This document shows positions 12,491 to 25,390 of a DNA stretch of 64,000 bases, one piece after another; within the stretch, counting starts at the first letter, position 1, and every line of letters starts with the position of its first letter. The notes below the pieces were generated by a model. It ran no database searches, was not told the DNA's origin, and saw nothing but the letters and a program-made list of their open reading frames with translations. The stretch lies in contig WBMW01000788.1 in assembly GCA_013396635.1 (NCBI GenBank), positions 1,559,864 to 1,623,863 on the forward strand, written 5' to 3'. This DNA is from Penelope pileata. Taxonomy: Eukaryota > Chordata > Aves > Galliformes > Cracidae. A program made the position numbers and the translations under genes.

Positions 12491-14944
12491 GGAGCTGTGC
12501 ACCTATCCCAAGTGATGACAAACAGAAAAATTGCTGCCCTCTATGCTCCCCATTGCTCACTGCTCTTCACTTGCACTGTTACTTTTTTAGTAGGGATCAT
12601 AGCTGAACTCTCACACTCGACACCTCTGATGCTCTCCCTTGCCTTTCCTGACTGCTTAGGAAAGCATAGACACACCATTGCCTTAATCACTTTCTCTTCC
12701 TGTATCAGCTGCTGTTCCCACCAACAGTGTTACAACTGACTCCCCACATCTGTGGGAGCTGAAATACACTAAGGGGCTGTGATTGAAGCACATGAAGCCT
12801 TTTCATTTGTGCACCAGCACTAGACAGCCACATCATGCATAAACAGCTTATTCCTTGAAGCTTGATAGCTTCTTTAAATATAACAACTTCAACAGCATCA
12901 CAATGGAGTCATGTAATGTTTCTAATTGGTTATACGAAACTACACACATTTATCAAATACCTCATTGTACACATATAGATGGTTTATGAGAGGAAGATTT
13001 TGATTTTTTATTTGCTTGTTTACTTTGTATAAAGTCTATTTTAGTGATGTAACATATTGGCAAAATCAATCCTGGATATAATTCCATTTGAAATCAGAAG
13101 AGTTACAGAAGGTAAGTTTGGCCCAATATATTATATTCTCTGCATAGCATTAGCTGCATCTAACACTACCGTGCTATTTGAAAAATATGAAAGCTTTTCC
13201 CCTGGCTGTGTCTGTCTCCTACCTCATGCAAAGTCTTTACTCTTTCCCATCTTACCTTCTGGCAGGGCTGCAAATATATCTTCAACTTCGAAAATCCAGA
13301 AAAAAATCTTCTTTACAGATTTTTCTGGTTTTGCTGTATTTTTTTTTGTCACTCTTCCCAGCCATCAGGGACCACATGGTCACTTTGTATTTCAATTGTC
13401 TCGTTAACATATTTCTTTCTCAAAGCTTTCAAATTATGACCTGCTTATTCTTATTCGTTACACTTTTAATGTGTTTGCTACGGTTAAGTTTAAAGTCTTA
13501 AATTAATCTTGTTAGAAAATAGGAATTGAACCTGTTTGACTTCACTAGGCAAGCAAATAAGTCATTCAGCTGAGCTGTGAAAGCTTCAGATTTCAAATCC
13601 TCCATTCTGTCCATAAAAGGCCAAAACCTTGTATGATAACATTTTTCAGTTATTGTTTCACACATTGGAAAGCACCAAAATTAACAGGAGTCCAGTCAGT
13701 GATCCATGTCAAGCTACAGTATGTACAGCGTGCTTGAAATCCAACATCTTCAGACATTTCTATTTTCCCTTCAGTTGACACTGCATAATAGAGCTGGGTT
13801 GCTCAAAGTATGTGTAGCACAGCAAGACTGACATCAGGAATATGAAAGTATATCATTGAGAGTTTAGAGCCGGAATTGCAAGTGCAAGTTGAAGTCATAA
13901 AGAATTATTGTACTAAATTCTAGCTACATAAAGAACAGAAAGTTTAAAGGAATTAGTTGAGATCTATTTTATCAAAAATCTTTTGTTAACAGACAGCTCT
14001 CAATCGTAGGGGAAAAGAAGCAGATGGTTTGAAGTTCAACTTAGCATTCAATTCTTGAGAAGTTTTGAGGGACATGGACAAGTTCTCCTGTATTTTCACT
14101 CTTAGACCTAGACCACATATCTTTCCAAAAAATGCTCTTTTATTTCAGCCTTAAATCATCGCTCTTGATGAAGGAATTGGAAGAAAATGTTACAGTCTGT
14201 TTCACAAAAAGAAACGCTGGAGTATCACACTGAGTATTCTGATTTTCAGAATGTGTAAAACGATACTTTGACCTCTTTTTCAGCTTTGACAATTGCTTCA
14301 AAATTAAACCTGAAAAATTCATTTTAAACATTTTAGTATGTAGCTTCATGCCACTGTACAGTTCAGTTCTAGCCACTTAACTGCAGTCCGTGCACATCAG
14401 AGATCTGTGCTTTATAAACAGCCCAGAGAGCCTGCCAGGGTTAAACTGTGCTATATATTCACTGAAACTGCTTTCTTCATTTCTTTTACCTTTGTCACAT
14501 CCAATGTCTCAAGTAATCAATATTAAAAAGTGCACATATGGCATGACAATATATTTCCCCTACACTTAGCAAGATAAACATAAGAGCAAAGGTTTGTAGG
14601 AAAAAAACATTATCTTTCATAAGAGTGATTGATGCTAGAGGAAAAAATGGATAAGTTTTTGATAATTTTTCCAATTATATCAGATGGTCTAGCGAGAGAC
14701 ATTACTCCAGCCTACAAGCCTCAATACCTTCTTTTGACATTCACGGCTACAACACAGTTCCTAAACCCAGCATCTCTCATAGTACTGTATGGTAAGCACA
14801 GCTCAAAACTGCAATGACTGTTTGTATTTTCCTGCTCATATATATATTTGAGCATATATATACAACCTGTAATTGAGTTGCAGAAGTAACATGAGCCAAA
14901 TTCTACCTTTAAGAAACATACCCAACTTTTAATGACTTTGTTTG
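12491..14944. other. AT-rich non-coding stretch
   Basis: No gene is recognised. Overlapping open frames at 13057-13501 translate to hydrophobic peptides of 107-116 residues with no domain resemblance, and T-rich sequence explains their hydrophobicity. A near-perfect 22-base palindrome (arms TGCTCA/TGAGCA around alternating TA) lies at 14833-14854, shortly before the mariner fragment. Confidence 0.6.
14833..14854. repeat. AT-rich near-palindrome
   Basis: Arms TGCTCA (14833-14838) and TGAGCA (14849-14854) flank an alternating TA core and can form a short cruciform or hairpin. It is followed by further TATATA. No function is implied. Confidence 0.6.
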
Positions 14945-15897
14945 TCAGGACCGATTGAACCAACACATGGCTGAAAGTGGCAGTTTCCTGGATGACATCA
15001 GTACCAGTGAGGAGACATGGTGTCACTACTATGAGTTGGAGTCAAAACGGCAGTCCACGGAGTGGTGACATGTGAATTCCCCATTGAAGAAATTCAAGAT
15101 GCAGCCCTCAGAGGGTAAAGTGGTGTGCAGTGTCTTTTGGGATAAGGGGTGACCCTTCTGGATTTCCTGGAACCCAGACAAGCTATCAACTCTGACCACT
15201 ATACTGTGATGCTGACTAAGCTGAAGGCTCAAACTTTCCAAGTCAGGCCAGAGAATACGACAACCTTTCTCTCGCAACATGGTAACTCTAGGCCCCATAT
15301 CTGTTTGAAGATTGTGGAGCACTTTGCCAGTCTTGGCTGGACTGTCCTACCACACCCCCCACATAGTCTGCAATTTTGGTGCCTTCTGATTTCCATCTGT
15401 TCAAGATGATGATAGATGAGCTGCGTGGGCAACATTCTCTTAGTAACATCCTGTCATAGCAGCTGTGAAACAGTGGGTCATCTCTGCTGGTGCAGATTTT
15501 GACAAGTGCAGCACGTAAGCTCTTGTTCATTGCTGATGAAAATGCATAGCTAATGGTGGTGACTATGCTAAAAAGAATGCTTTGTAGCCGAGAAGTCGCT
15601 CTCTCAAATAGTGTTACTGCACTCTTTNCATAGTCTGCAATTTTGGTGCCTTCTGATTTCCATCTGTTCAAGATGATGATAGATGAGCTGCGTGGGCAAC
15701 ATTCTCTTAGTAACATCCTGTCATAGCAGCTGTGAAACAGTGGGTCATCTCTGCTGGTGCAGATTTTGACAAGTGCAGCACGTAAGCTCTTGTTCATTGC
15801 TGATGAAAATGCATAGCTAATGGTGGTGACTATGCTAAAAAGAATGCTTTGTAGCCGAGAAGTCGCTCTCTCAAATAGTGTTACTGCACTCTTTGCT
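14945..15897 (+). pseudogene. Dead mariner transposase fragment (C-terminal part)
   Basis: Conceptual translation in shifting plus-strand frames gives mariner transposase landmarks. SEETW at 15006-15020 lies where the family has GDETW, so the first catalytic aspartate is changed. An in-frame TGA follows at 15066-15068. After a frameshift near 15145, LLDFLEP (from about 15155), QHGNSRPH (about 15275-15298) and GWTVLPHPP are readable. In QHGN the second catalytic aspartate is replaced by glycine (15281-15283). The usual HPPYSPDL motif is disrupted, reading HPPHSLQF, so the third acidic position cannot be recognised either. Further C-terminal transposase sequence follows out of frame and is duplicated by the assembly artefact. 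The product of an intact family member would cut and paste the element through a DD34D catalytic triad. This copy cannot. Confidence 0.85.
15362..15894. repeat. Exact 266-base direct duplication around a single N (assembly artefact)
   Basis: Bases 15362-15627 and 15629-15894 are identical as far as I can read them, separated only by an N at 15628. Both copies are the same stretch of mariner 3' sequence. The left copy is continuous with the upstream transposase and the right copy continues naturally into the 3' terminal repeat. An exact duplication inside an otherwise diverged old transposon, placed exactly on an assembly N, is best explained by two overlapping contig ends joined without merging. 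It creates a false minus-strand open frame at 15288-15797 with an internally repeated peptide. Confidence 0.9.
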
Positions 15898-15920
15898 GTA
15901 GTTTCCAGGGAAACAAATAG

Positions 15921-15949
15921 GAAGCATTACTTTCGGAGCGACCTATGTA
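15921..15949 (-). repeat. Mariner 3' terminal inverted repeat plus TA
   Basis: Read on the minus strand, this begins TA then CATAGGTCGCTCCGAAAG and ends with a CTTCC-type segment. It corresponds closely to the terminal repeats at 58828 and 59803. The partner repeat at the 5' end has been lost from this copy. Confidence 0.8.
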
Positions 15950-16079
15950 CAATAAGCATTTCTCATGAAGTGTGCAATGTTTAAAGTTGAGTAGCAATGA
16001 TGAGATGCTGTAAACAGGAAAAAGCCAGCCAAGCTAGAAGAAATGTGCTAATTAAAGAATACAAGTGAAATGCAAGTTT

Positions 16080-16095
16080 AAAAAAAAAAAAAAAA
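16080..16095. repeat. Poly-A run
   Basis: This is a run of 16 A, followed by purine-rich AGGAGAAGG sequence. No retroelement body is recognised. Confidence 0.9.
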
Positions 16096-19000
16096 GGCAG
16101 ATAAGGAGAAGGAAAAATCCTGGCCCCAAAGAGGAAGGAAGGAGGGAGTGTATTCTCAGCTAGATATGCATATTATATCCCAGGGCCCAGTCACAGCTAT
16201 CAGGGGAGGGAAACACTGATCCTTCACATCTCTATTTAGTGCAAGTCCCCAGGCAGCCTTCCTATTGAAAATGATCTAGGAAGGAAGTTGAAAAGAAGGA
16301 CGGCAAAAGGAACAAAAGAGAAAGAAAGGGAGCAAAGCTCCAAGTAGAAACTGCTCTGAGGCAGGGAGGTAACTGCAGCTCACTCCACAGCTTTAATCCA
16401 AGGACAGCCAAAGTCATTCCAGCCAAAATTAAGACACAGTCACTATGGAAAAGTGTAAGTCCAGAGGCCAAGTAGTGGCATCCCTCTATTCCTGCTGGGT
16501 TAAGTATTTAAGCGAGGCAAAATTTGTAAATAAAGCTAATGCCTTTCATCTGAACAACTCATACACTGTGAACGGGAAATATAAAGACTAATTCTTAGCT
16601 ATAAGAGCCCTTCTTTAGATGAGCTGCTGAGATGGGACACTTTGGGGCAGTGTTTGAAGAAGGATGGTCCCCTCGGCTCTGGCACCTGAGTGAGATGTCC
16701 CCAGGGAAATAAATCACAGGTATACCTCAGCACATACTTTCTGCTTTTCTGCATTGTGTAACATTTCTTCGAATTCCATAATTCAATGCCTAACCTAAAT
16801 ATGACTCATTATTTTCCCTGACTTTGCATGGTTATGCAAACAACTTCCACTTATCCTACAGAGAAGAACTCTGTTCCTGAAAGAACAACCATCCTGCTTA
16901 CCTCCATCGCAAGTATAGTAATTTCCAACACCTATTTTATAGTTGTAAATGGCAGAGGCACATCTGGAAGATACGTTCCCAAATAGGGAAGAAGCCCTTG
17001 GCAAATATTCATGCCCTTTCCACAAGGGATAGTTTCTGGGAAGATGACTTCCACCAGTAGCAATATCCATACAAGTTTGGTAGCATGGTCCAAAGTCCCC
17101 CATAGTTCACGGTGAACCTCCTGACTTAGGGGACTTTGAGTCAGGTTCTTCAATCAGATCCTTTGTGTGAACCAACAGAGAAATCCATGAGGCTAAACCC
17201 TTGCTTGCTGCTTAGGTCTGAAATAACTCTGCTAATTACCCCAGTTTTAAGTTGCAAGCGTTTTTTGGTATTCAGATCACTGGCTTTTCTCAAACCCAGT
17301 CTGCCAATAGTGGAAATGAAGTCTAAAGAGGAAGCACTTAAAATAATTAATAATCATTTGGGCTGGTTTTAATTTAGCATGGTCTTAAACATTATCTGTG
17401 GTCTTGAAATATTTCTCTGTGGCTTACTGGAAATTTATGAACCATGGAAAAAGACATATTGATAATGTGTCTTAAAACTATGCAGAATCTTAAGCAGTTA
17501 TTTTGGTTTTATTTTAAAAAACCTAAGTCAGAGTTCTTGTTTTGTCCAAATTCTGAAGCCTAAACAGAGTAACAAAAAGGAAAAATATAAATAAACAATG
17601 CTTTTAAATTCTTATAGCTCCATAAAGGTCTAGATTAGTGAAGGTCTCAAAAGCCATTTCTTTAGTAACGGATTAAGCAAATTAAGTAACCATTTTGTTA
17701 TTCCCTGATGAGAGCTGTACTGTTAAATGGTCTCCAAACAACATAAAAGAGAAAATTTTCAACTGCTGAGGATCATCAGAATGAACCTGTGCAGTTTTTC
17801 AGAGTTTCACTTTAATTAGCTTGAAACTAAGAATATACTTCATAAATAGCAAAGATTTAGTCAATCTTTTCACATTTTTGCCATTAATTATTTTAGTTAT
17901 GCCACTGGAAAAACAGAGATACAGGCCCTAATCAGTGCTCCCAAGTGTTTGTTAATGAACTCTGAGGGGACCAAACAGCCATAATTACGTCTTACATAAC
18001 TGGGACCCTTCCTTGTAACGTGTTTCTTTGTCTGCATATCACATCTTTATACAGCTTAATGTTGCTTTTATCCCTTTATTGTTTCTGTTCTTTCTTCATG
18101 TAGGAAATGTTTTGATAAGATAGTATATACCTTCAGAGAATCATCCTTATCTTTGACAGTAGCTACTTCTGCATTTACAGCAATAAGGCAATTCTCATAA
18201 TCCTGAAGTTGTAGAATTTGCTAATTGTTTTATCATCATATCTTCACTCACAGTTAGCATCGCCTAAGTACATAGCTAGCTTAGCAACTGCAACATTATT
18301 ACCATCTAACAGTGAGTAGTAATGTTTGTGCCTAAAATGGAAAACTCAACCAGAATTCCAATTTCTATAACAGAATGCATAGTTGTGGCAACACTGGTGG
18401 CACTTTTTAGTGACTTTCAGTATTTCATCTAGATTGGTGACTGAAACATGGTGCTTCTAAACAGCGGTTTTGAGTCAAATGTTTCCCAACACTGCTCCAA
18501 GCAGGCAAGGAGGCAGACTTAGTGTAACCATTGCCTAATGTATCTCCCACCAGCTTCTTTCATGGTGTATTGACAAGGCAATTCAATTGCAACTCACGCA
18601 GGTGCATCTAAGCAAGACAGATTAACTTCAAAAATTAACACTCAATTCAACTCCAGTAGCAGCCAAAGCAGCTGAACTGCGATGCTGGCCAGCTAGCTGT
18701 GGGCAGATAAGGTTTTACAGCCTATAGTGGAGTACATGCTACAGCAGTTATATGGCTCCAGTCCACCTGGGCAAGTTTACAGGTGCAATGCACACATCTC
18801 GGCTACGTGGAGATACATTATAAAGACAGCTTTATGTTATACATGCACAGGGTGGCTCAAGGATGCTTATTCAACAACCTTGGTTGACAGGAAGGGGCAT
18901 GTAAGATTCTCACAAAGCAAGAGGACTCCCAGACAGAATATAAATGGGATCTGGTAAAACACGTATGTTTCTCTTTCCTGAAAAGAAATACCTGCCTAGC

Positions 19001-22000
19001 ATATATTGTAGCTGTCAGCTGGATCTAAACACCTGTGCAGACCTGTCTGTCACACAAAAACATTCTTTTGCTTGGATAGTAGCTCCCAAGTGACATATTC
19101 TGCTTGCTCTTTCCCTGACTGGGTGTGAGTGAATTACATTGCTCTGGCTTTCCACCACCACAGCCCTTTGTCAGGAATGCTGAAAACAGCAGCCATCATA
19201 CTGAATTCAGTCCCACATGTATCTTAGGCAGTATTTCTACAAACACGAGCATTATCTCAGCTTACTGAGGAACAAAGCGGAATAAACCTAGGTCAAACCA
19301 AGCTACCCTGAAGTAGAAATAACTGACCTCTAGTAGAGGAAATGAATTTCAGAGAAGACCAAGGACACAGGACACAATCCAAAATATTCCAGGAAAGGGC
19401 TAAACAGTTTAGTTTCTTCCTGTTAAAGTATACACAAAATTGTAATCATTAATCTGCTCCTCAGCATAATCTAGAAACATTACAGGATACCAGCAGTTCT
19501 TAAGCTTTCAATTTAAGTTACAACAGAAAGCAAATGAGCACATACATAAAGATCTGTTTTGATGTCTTGAGATGAAACTGCAGGTCCATTTAATTCAGTG
19601 GGCAGTTTATCATTGACTTATTTATTCAATAATGTCAGCAGGCATTTCTTTCCCATAAGAGACTGAAGTTTCAGAACAAAGGTGAAGGGACTGGCTTTGA
19701 ACCTAAATTCAGAATTTCTCATTACTTTCGTCCCTCTCCCTCAAAAAAAAAATAAAAAAAATCAATATTAGTTAATACAATGTTTATATTTCTGTCATCC
19801 TGCTTTAAATCTGAAGTGAAAGGGATTATTTTAACATTGCAAATGCAATTCCCTCAATAGAACTGTAGATCAAGATTTGACACAAGAAAAGCGTAACTCT
19901 ACAGGGAAATTGAAAAATATTTAAAGTATTTTTTCATCATCTTTAAACACATGGAGCTCGTTGCATAGATTTATTGCTATTAATTCATGATGTGTGCACT
20001 CGCACATTTTTTTCTTTTTTCTGTCCTGTTCTTTATTATTGCATCGGTAGCAACCTCCTCCCTCTAGCAAACTCCACATCAGCTCTCTAGTTAATCAACA
20101 TGTGCACCAGTCCAAAAGGTAGGGCAATGATGGAAACAGTTTGCTGGGTATAACTGACTTTCATCCAGTTAATGATATCTTTCTCTCCTGGATCCTTTGC
20201 TGAGTTAATTCAATGTGTATGCTGCCAAGAGATGTTTCTTGTGAGAGCTCTGAGCATGGAGCCATTAGAAAGGAGGAAGGAGCAGCCCTGTTTTGCCTGC
20301 ACACAACACTCCACAAACAAACTCTCCAAACTCCTCAACTTGTTCTTGGGAAAAATGAAAAAGATTGAATCAAGACTAATCCTATAGGGCACACTGAAAA
20401 ACAAGTGGAAGTGACAACAGTTCCTTTTTCCTTCTTTTGGTTTCTATGCTTTCTCTAAGCCTTTACAGAAGCCAGAGGTTTGTGAGCAATATCCTCTGCA
20501 CAAACACATTTTATGATAAGCTTGTAACTGCTTGAAAATGATAGAACTCTCAGCAGAAGGAACTCTCAACAAAGCTGAGATCTTCTTGTCTCTAGCATGG
20601 GTTTGGTATCCTGTTTTCATTGCTCTAATAAATCCTGAGGCAGTTTAAGGAACTAAAAGAGAATTATAGTTCTCAAAGAATCTGAAACATTTTGATAGTA
20701 GATCAAAGCGTACAGGAATGCTGTTTACCCTTAAACAAATTAGACCCCAAACTAACCCACACCAAAGTCTGAATTAAATTACAGAATAGGTCATACATAA
20801 AGCACAAATACTTTGGGTGGCAGCTGAACACCACTGAGGCATTACTTATTACAATCTTGTTTTTATTTTTTGAAATTTACTTTACTTTCTAAAATATGTA
20901 TATTTTAAAAATGATTAATGTATTCCACAGATCCACTGGGATTACACTACTGATAATTACCACTAATACACATAATAGGTTATACATGCACGCGTATAAG
21001 TTTCCTTTTTCTAACGTGCGTGTTCATCCAACCTGTCTACTGGTGTAAAGCTAGCACACAGCTCTACTGACTTGGTAAAACAAGGCTGATTTATACCAGC
21101 TGGGGATTTAGACTATCTTGTTTCTATGAAGTCAAACAGTATCTCATAGAGCTGCACAGATCTCTTATACAGCTATGTAACAGAAAACGTAAAAAATTCT
21201 AAGATGGCTGAACATTTCCTTGAGGTGCTGACACTTCCTTCCTGCTCGTTTCACTTGTAACACAGAAATAATCCTTGGATGACTCGACCTCTTCAAAAAG
21301 ACTAACTTTTCTGTGCCTAAATCTGTTAATCGGGTCAAATTGCAGAAGAAAATTTACAATTATGATCCTCTGAAAACTGAAAATGATGAGTAATTCCTTA
21401 CCCAAATGCCTAAGGACAAATTGTGAAACAAACACTCCCTGCTTTACATGAGAAAATCACCTTATATGTTTGATTTAATCCTGATGGATACACACCACTG
21501 TCTAGTGAAGAAGTAGAATATGATTCCATATGTTGCATCCACAAATTGTAGCATCATTTGTAAGGATATAAATCATCAGTCTTTCACGTGTTTCTATCGA
21601 TGGTATGTCAAGGCTCCAGGTCCTCTACATAGCCACTAAGACAAGTATGTAGGAACAGTCAGCATTTAACAAACATATAAAATCAATTTCTTGCTAAGTA
21701 AGATGAGACATTGCATGGACATGCAGGCATAGAGAGTCTTGATGAGATAACATCAATATTTTTGGCATGTTGCCAATGACCCTTCAAAGATCACCCCTGA
21801 AAAGGATTCTCTTCTTGTGAAAGAACAAGAGGGTTTTCAGAAAAAAAAGAAAAGCGCACAACACTGCCTTGGCAGACCAGCAGGAATAAAAGATCAAATT
21901 ATTTTGTCTGCTAAAAAGTAAATATATATCATAAAAAGGTACTTTACGAGATGCTGCAAATCATGTCACCTTCAAACACCAACTCTTGCACAGACCTTAG

Positions 22001-22175
22001 CTATGACAGGTAGATATTTTTCCCCCTTGAAATGTGATTTATAGGAGATGCTGGCTTTGACAGGCTGTTATAACATGTCATGGTGCTGCTTAATCCAAGT
22101 CAGAAGTTCTGTATAATTCATCAGTATTCTTTCCTGATTGGAAACTACCCAGCCACCTGTCCTTGCTGTTTTTCC

Positions 22176-22193
22176 AAAAAAAAAAAAAAAAAA
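22176..22193. repeat. Poly-A run
   Basis: This is a run of 18 A. The upstream sequence is not recognised as a retrotransposon. Confidence 0.9.
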
Positions 22194-25100
22194 CAATGAA
22201 AATGCAGAAGGCTTTGTGACCAAAGTAGTGCTGGTGTGGATGGTGGATGGGTGGATGCGTGCAAACCTCATTTCTGCATTAGATCAGCAATGGCTTGTTA
22301 TCCATCCTGGGCAAATCACTCGTTCCTGGGACACTCTGACTTGTGCAGCAATCCTGCATAAGCTCAATCATTAAGTCTACCATTAAGATTGCTGTGCTAG
22401 TTGCTACAAGTCTCACACAAATTACAAAAGCACAAGAGCTACCAAAGAAAAATCCTTAGCATTAAAAAGAAATCACTACCTACAGTAACAAGTAATTTGC
22501 ATACTTAATAATTCACACAATTGGTGCAGCATTAGCATGCAAGGGTTCACCTTCTACATTTCTCAATCTTAATTCTAGACAAAAATACATGCAGTCTGAC
22601 TTCACACATAATGCATCCTACTTGCACAAAATTTCCATTTCTATCAGCAAGCAACAAAGAACCAAAATTCTTCTTTGATACTTAGCCTCATTAGAAAAGA
22701 CGTCCACATCAGGTTGATCTAGATATACGGTTCATGCTGCAGACAGGACAGATGTGATGATCATTTTTAATTTCTTTACATTTAAAACTATGTCGAAATT
22801 CTGAATCTATACAAGATGTTACAATATTGATGCTTAAGTTTGGACACTTTTTCATATACAACTGCCAAAGCTTATTATTGTGATCAAAGATATTTCACAT
22901 ACTGAACCAGCTCGAAGGACAGCTTGTGATAGTCAGATTTGGCCATTTGCTACTCTGTGCTCTTTAAAAACACACATTAAAAACATATGTATCCATAAAG
23001 AGTTGCTAACTTAGTGCTAATTCACTTCTCTTTCAAGTAACTTTAAAGAGATACAGAACCAATATTTAATTCCAGTAAGCCAGGCTCCTAGCCCATAAAG
23101 AACCCTGTTTTTACTGAACTACTTATATGCTTAAAATGTAAACACACACAGCTTTTAAAAGGTGGATTTCTTGATAGAAAGCCAGTCTCTAACAGCGAGC
23201 AAGGGAGAGTACTGCAAAACCATTTCTAACGTACATTATGCCATGTGTGTGGCAGGCCAGTTTTCCACAGAGAATTTGCACAAGTATTCGAAAAAATGAG
23301 AGATATAACCACTCTCTGAGGTCCTTCCGTTTCAAAAACCAGTAGCTAAGTTTTCAAAACCTGTACACATTCCTTTAAGCATCAAAAGGATTATATACAA
23401 AATTCACAGTAATAGAGTCTTCATTCTTGAGAAAACGGCACAGGAAGAAAGAAACTCCTAGAGGACTCTTGGCAGAAGCTTGAACTACGAATCACCTCTC
23501 TAATACCTACAACACTGGGAGTTTATCTAACATTCATTCTCCATCACTTGTGTAACTCTCAGATTGTGCTTACTTGTATACATGCAATATATGAACACAC
23601 ACCTTCAACAGATTAGTTAATATTGTATTAGTTACAGTTTCAAAGCTCACAGTTGTTTTTCAATCTCTTTGTAGAAGACTGGCAAAAAGAGACTGAAAAG
23701 AAACCCACATGAGGAAAGCAAAAAGGAAATAACAGAGAATGGGGCCTCCTGTTATCAGAGAGGAGACCAGATAAGCCGCGGGAGAGCTAGGATTGCAATT
23801 TTCTAGTCTGCAAAAAGCTCAGCATCATCACTACGTACACAATTCTGTCAATCTTCAGGGAATGATTTAATGGCCTTCACTGCATCTCCCCTCCAACAAG
23901 CAGTAAGAAAGCAGGGCATCTTGGGCAGGTTCTAGCTCCTTTCTAATTTACTTTTTCTAAAATCTTTTCAGGGGGTCACAGGGTCAGAAATTCTGCCAAT
24001 ATCATACAAAAAACTTGAGGATCCACAGTACAGAGCTTGCTACAGTGGAAATTCTCTGAAGATAAGTATTTTCAAATAACAAAGATCGTTGAATTAAAGT
24101 TTCAATGTTCGCTGTTTCATCAGCAATTATGCAGATCACCTTCTGCTCTACCACAAATATTGATTTATATTCATCATGGAAACTTCATGGCTTGCAGGCC
24201 TGAGAGAAAATCAATGCAGCAATGTTCTTGTTGGTTTTCTGTTAGCCAGCACATTTGCGTGAAGGAAGAGGGCGCACAATGAAGCCCTTTGGTGAGTCTG
24301 TAGGTAAACAGATGAAAAATGTCAGAGCAAAAAGGCTGGTAGTGAATGGAAAGTAAATCTTTTAACAGCCCTAATACTAATATTCTTTGAATGCGGATTT
24401 TATCCTTCCATCTCAGAAGACTATATTTAGCATTCAGTATAAGAGAGCAGCTCCAGGAACCACATTTCTACTACGAATTTGGCAGGTTTCAGGATTATTA
24501 TTCAAGGTGTTGCAGAAAGACAGATCTCCTCTCATATTCTTCATACATAAAAATTGCTCTTGTGAAGCTTTCTTATTCAAAATTAACAGTGTATTTCATT
24601 CATTCATACTTCACTGTAAAATAATAGATGCCATACTGCTGTGTGATTTCATGAAGAATGTAACAATGTGCTTTTTAAAATAAAACCCTCTGTGACTGCA
24701 TTTATACCTGTGTCAGAAAAGTCAAGATACTGGATGAGCTGGTAAGTACAATATATGTCAATAGAATGGACACACTAGTATCCCACAGCACAAAAAACAG
24801 AGCATATATGCCAGCTAAATCATTTATCTATTATAATATGTTAAATGATGCATCATTGGTGATACTGATTCCTTGGACTGCTTTCTGCTCAAACTCCCAA
24901 AATGCACAACACCAGTGGAGTCAATGGAGATATTCCTAATTATGTTTGCAATGAATCTTTATGTATAACTTTTCCCACTAAATTGTGCTTCACTGCTCTA
25001 CAAGCTTAATCTACTTCTACCTAAAAAAATACTATATTCTGTGTAATTCTGAAATGAGTCGTACAATAAAGGAGATGATAAAAAGTCACTGCATTCACTC

Positions 25101-25298
25101 TATTAGAGTATCCCCAAATTCCCTTTGTTCGTAAGCAGTATTTGAGGAAATCAGATTTCTTTCTGTACTGTGCCAGGATGGCAAAAATAGACACAACAAC
25201 TAAATTGCAGTTTTACACACTAGGAAAAGAGCTACACCATCAGTAGTTTGCATTTGTAATAAATGAAATCAATTTTTATTACCAGAAAAGAATGGAAC

Positions 25299-25390
25299 AA
25301 AAGTAATAGCATACATTAAACGCATTTGAAGATATGATTCTATGAAAAGTAATAGCATACATCAGACGCATTTGAAGATGTATTATTATG
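25299..25390. repeat. 46-bp tandem duplication, two units
   Basis: Units at 25299-25344 and 25345-25390 are head to tail. Both start AAAAGTAATAGCATACAT and share CGCATTTGAAGAT, with about seven mismatches between them, mostly at the 3' end of the unit. This is a local duplication old enough to have diverged by roughly 15 percent. It lies in otherwise unremarkable AT-rich DNA. Confidence 0.85.

Larger units (their letters stand above)
14945..15949 (+). mobile_element. 5'-truncated mariner element (Galluhop-like)
   Basis: The sequence corresponds to the 3' half of a mariner-family DNA transposon, with transposase remnants on the plus strand and a 3' terminal inverted repeat at about 15921-15947, followed by the expected TA at 15948-15949. 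The 3' terminal repeat closely matches the one in the copy at 58826-59805. The 5' terminal repeat and the N-terminal half of the transposase are missing, and the left boundary near 14945 is approximate. The apparent length of about 1.0 kb is inflated by an exact 266-base duplication around an N at 15628. With one copy removed, the real remnant would be about 0.74 kb. The name Galluhop is from memory of chicken repeats. Assignment to mariner is firm, the subfamily less so. Confidence 0.85.

Noticed and set aside
13057..13501. Two overlapping hydrophobic open frames that could suggest a membrane protein
   Set aside because: The T-rich strand automatically gives Phe, Leu and Ser-rich peptides, and there is no conserved pattern.
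15288..15797. Minus-strand open frame of 169 codons with an internally repeated peptide
   Set aside because: It is antisense to a mariner transposase remnant, and its internal repeat comes from the 266-base duplication around the N. It is not a gene.
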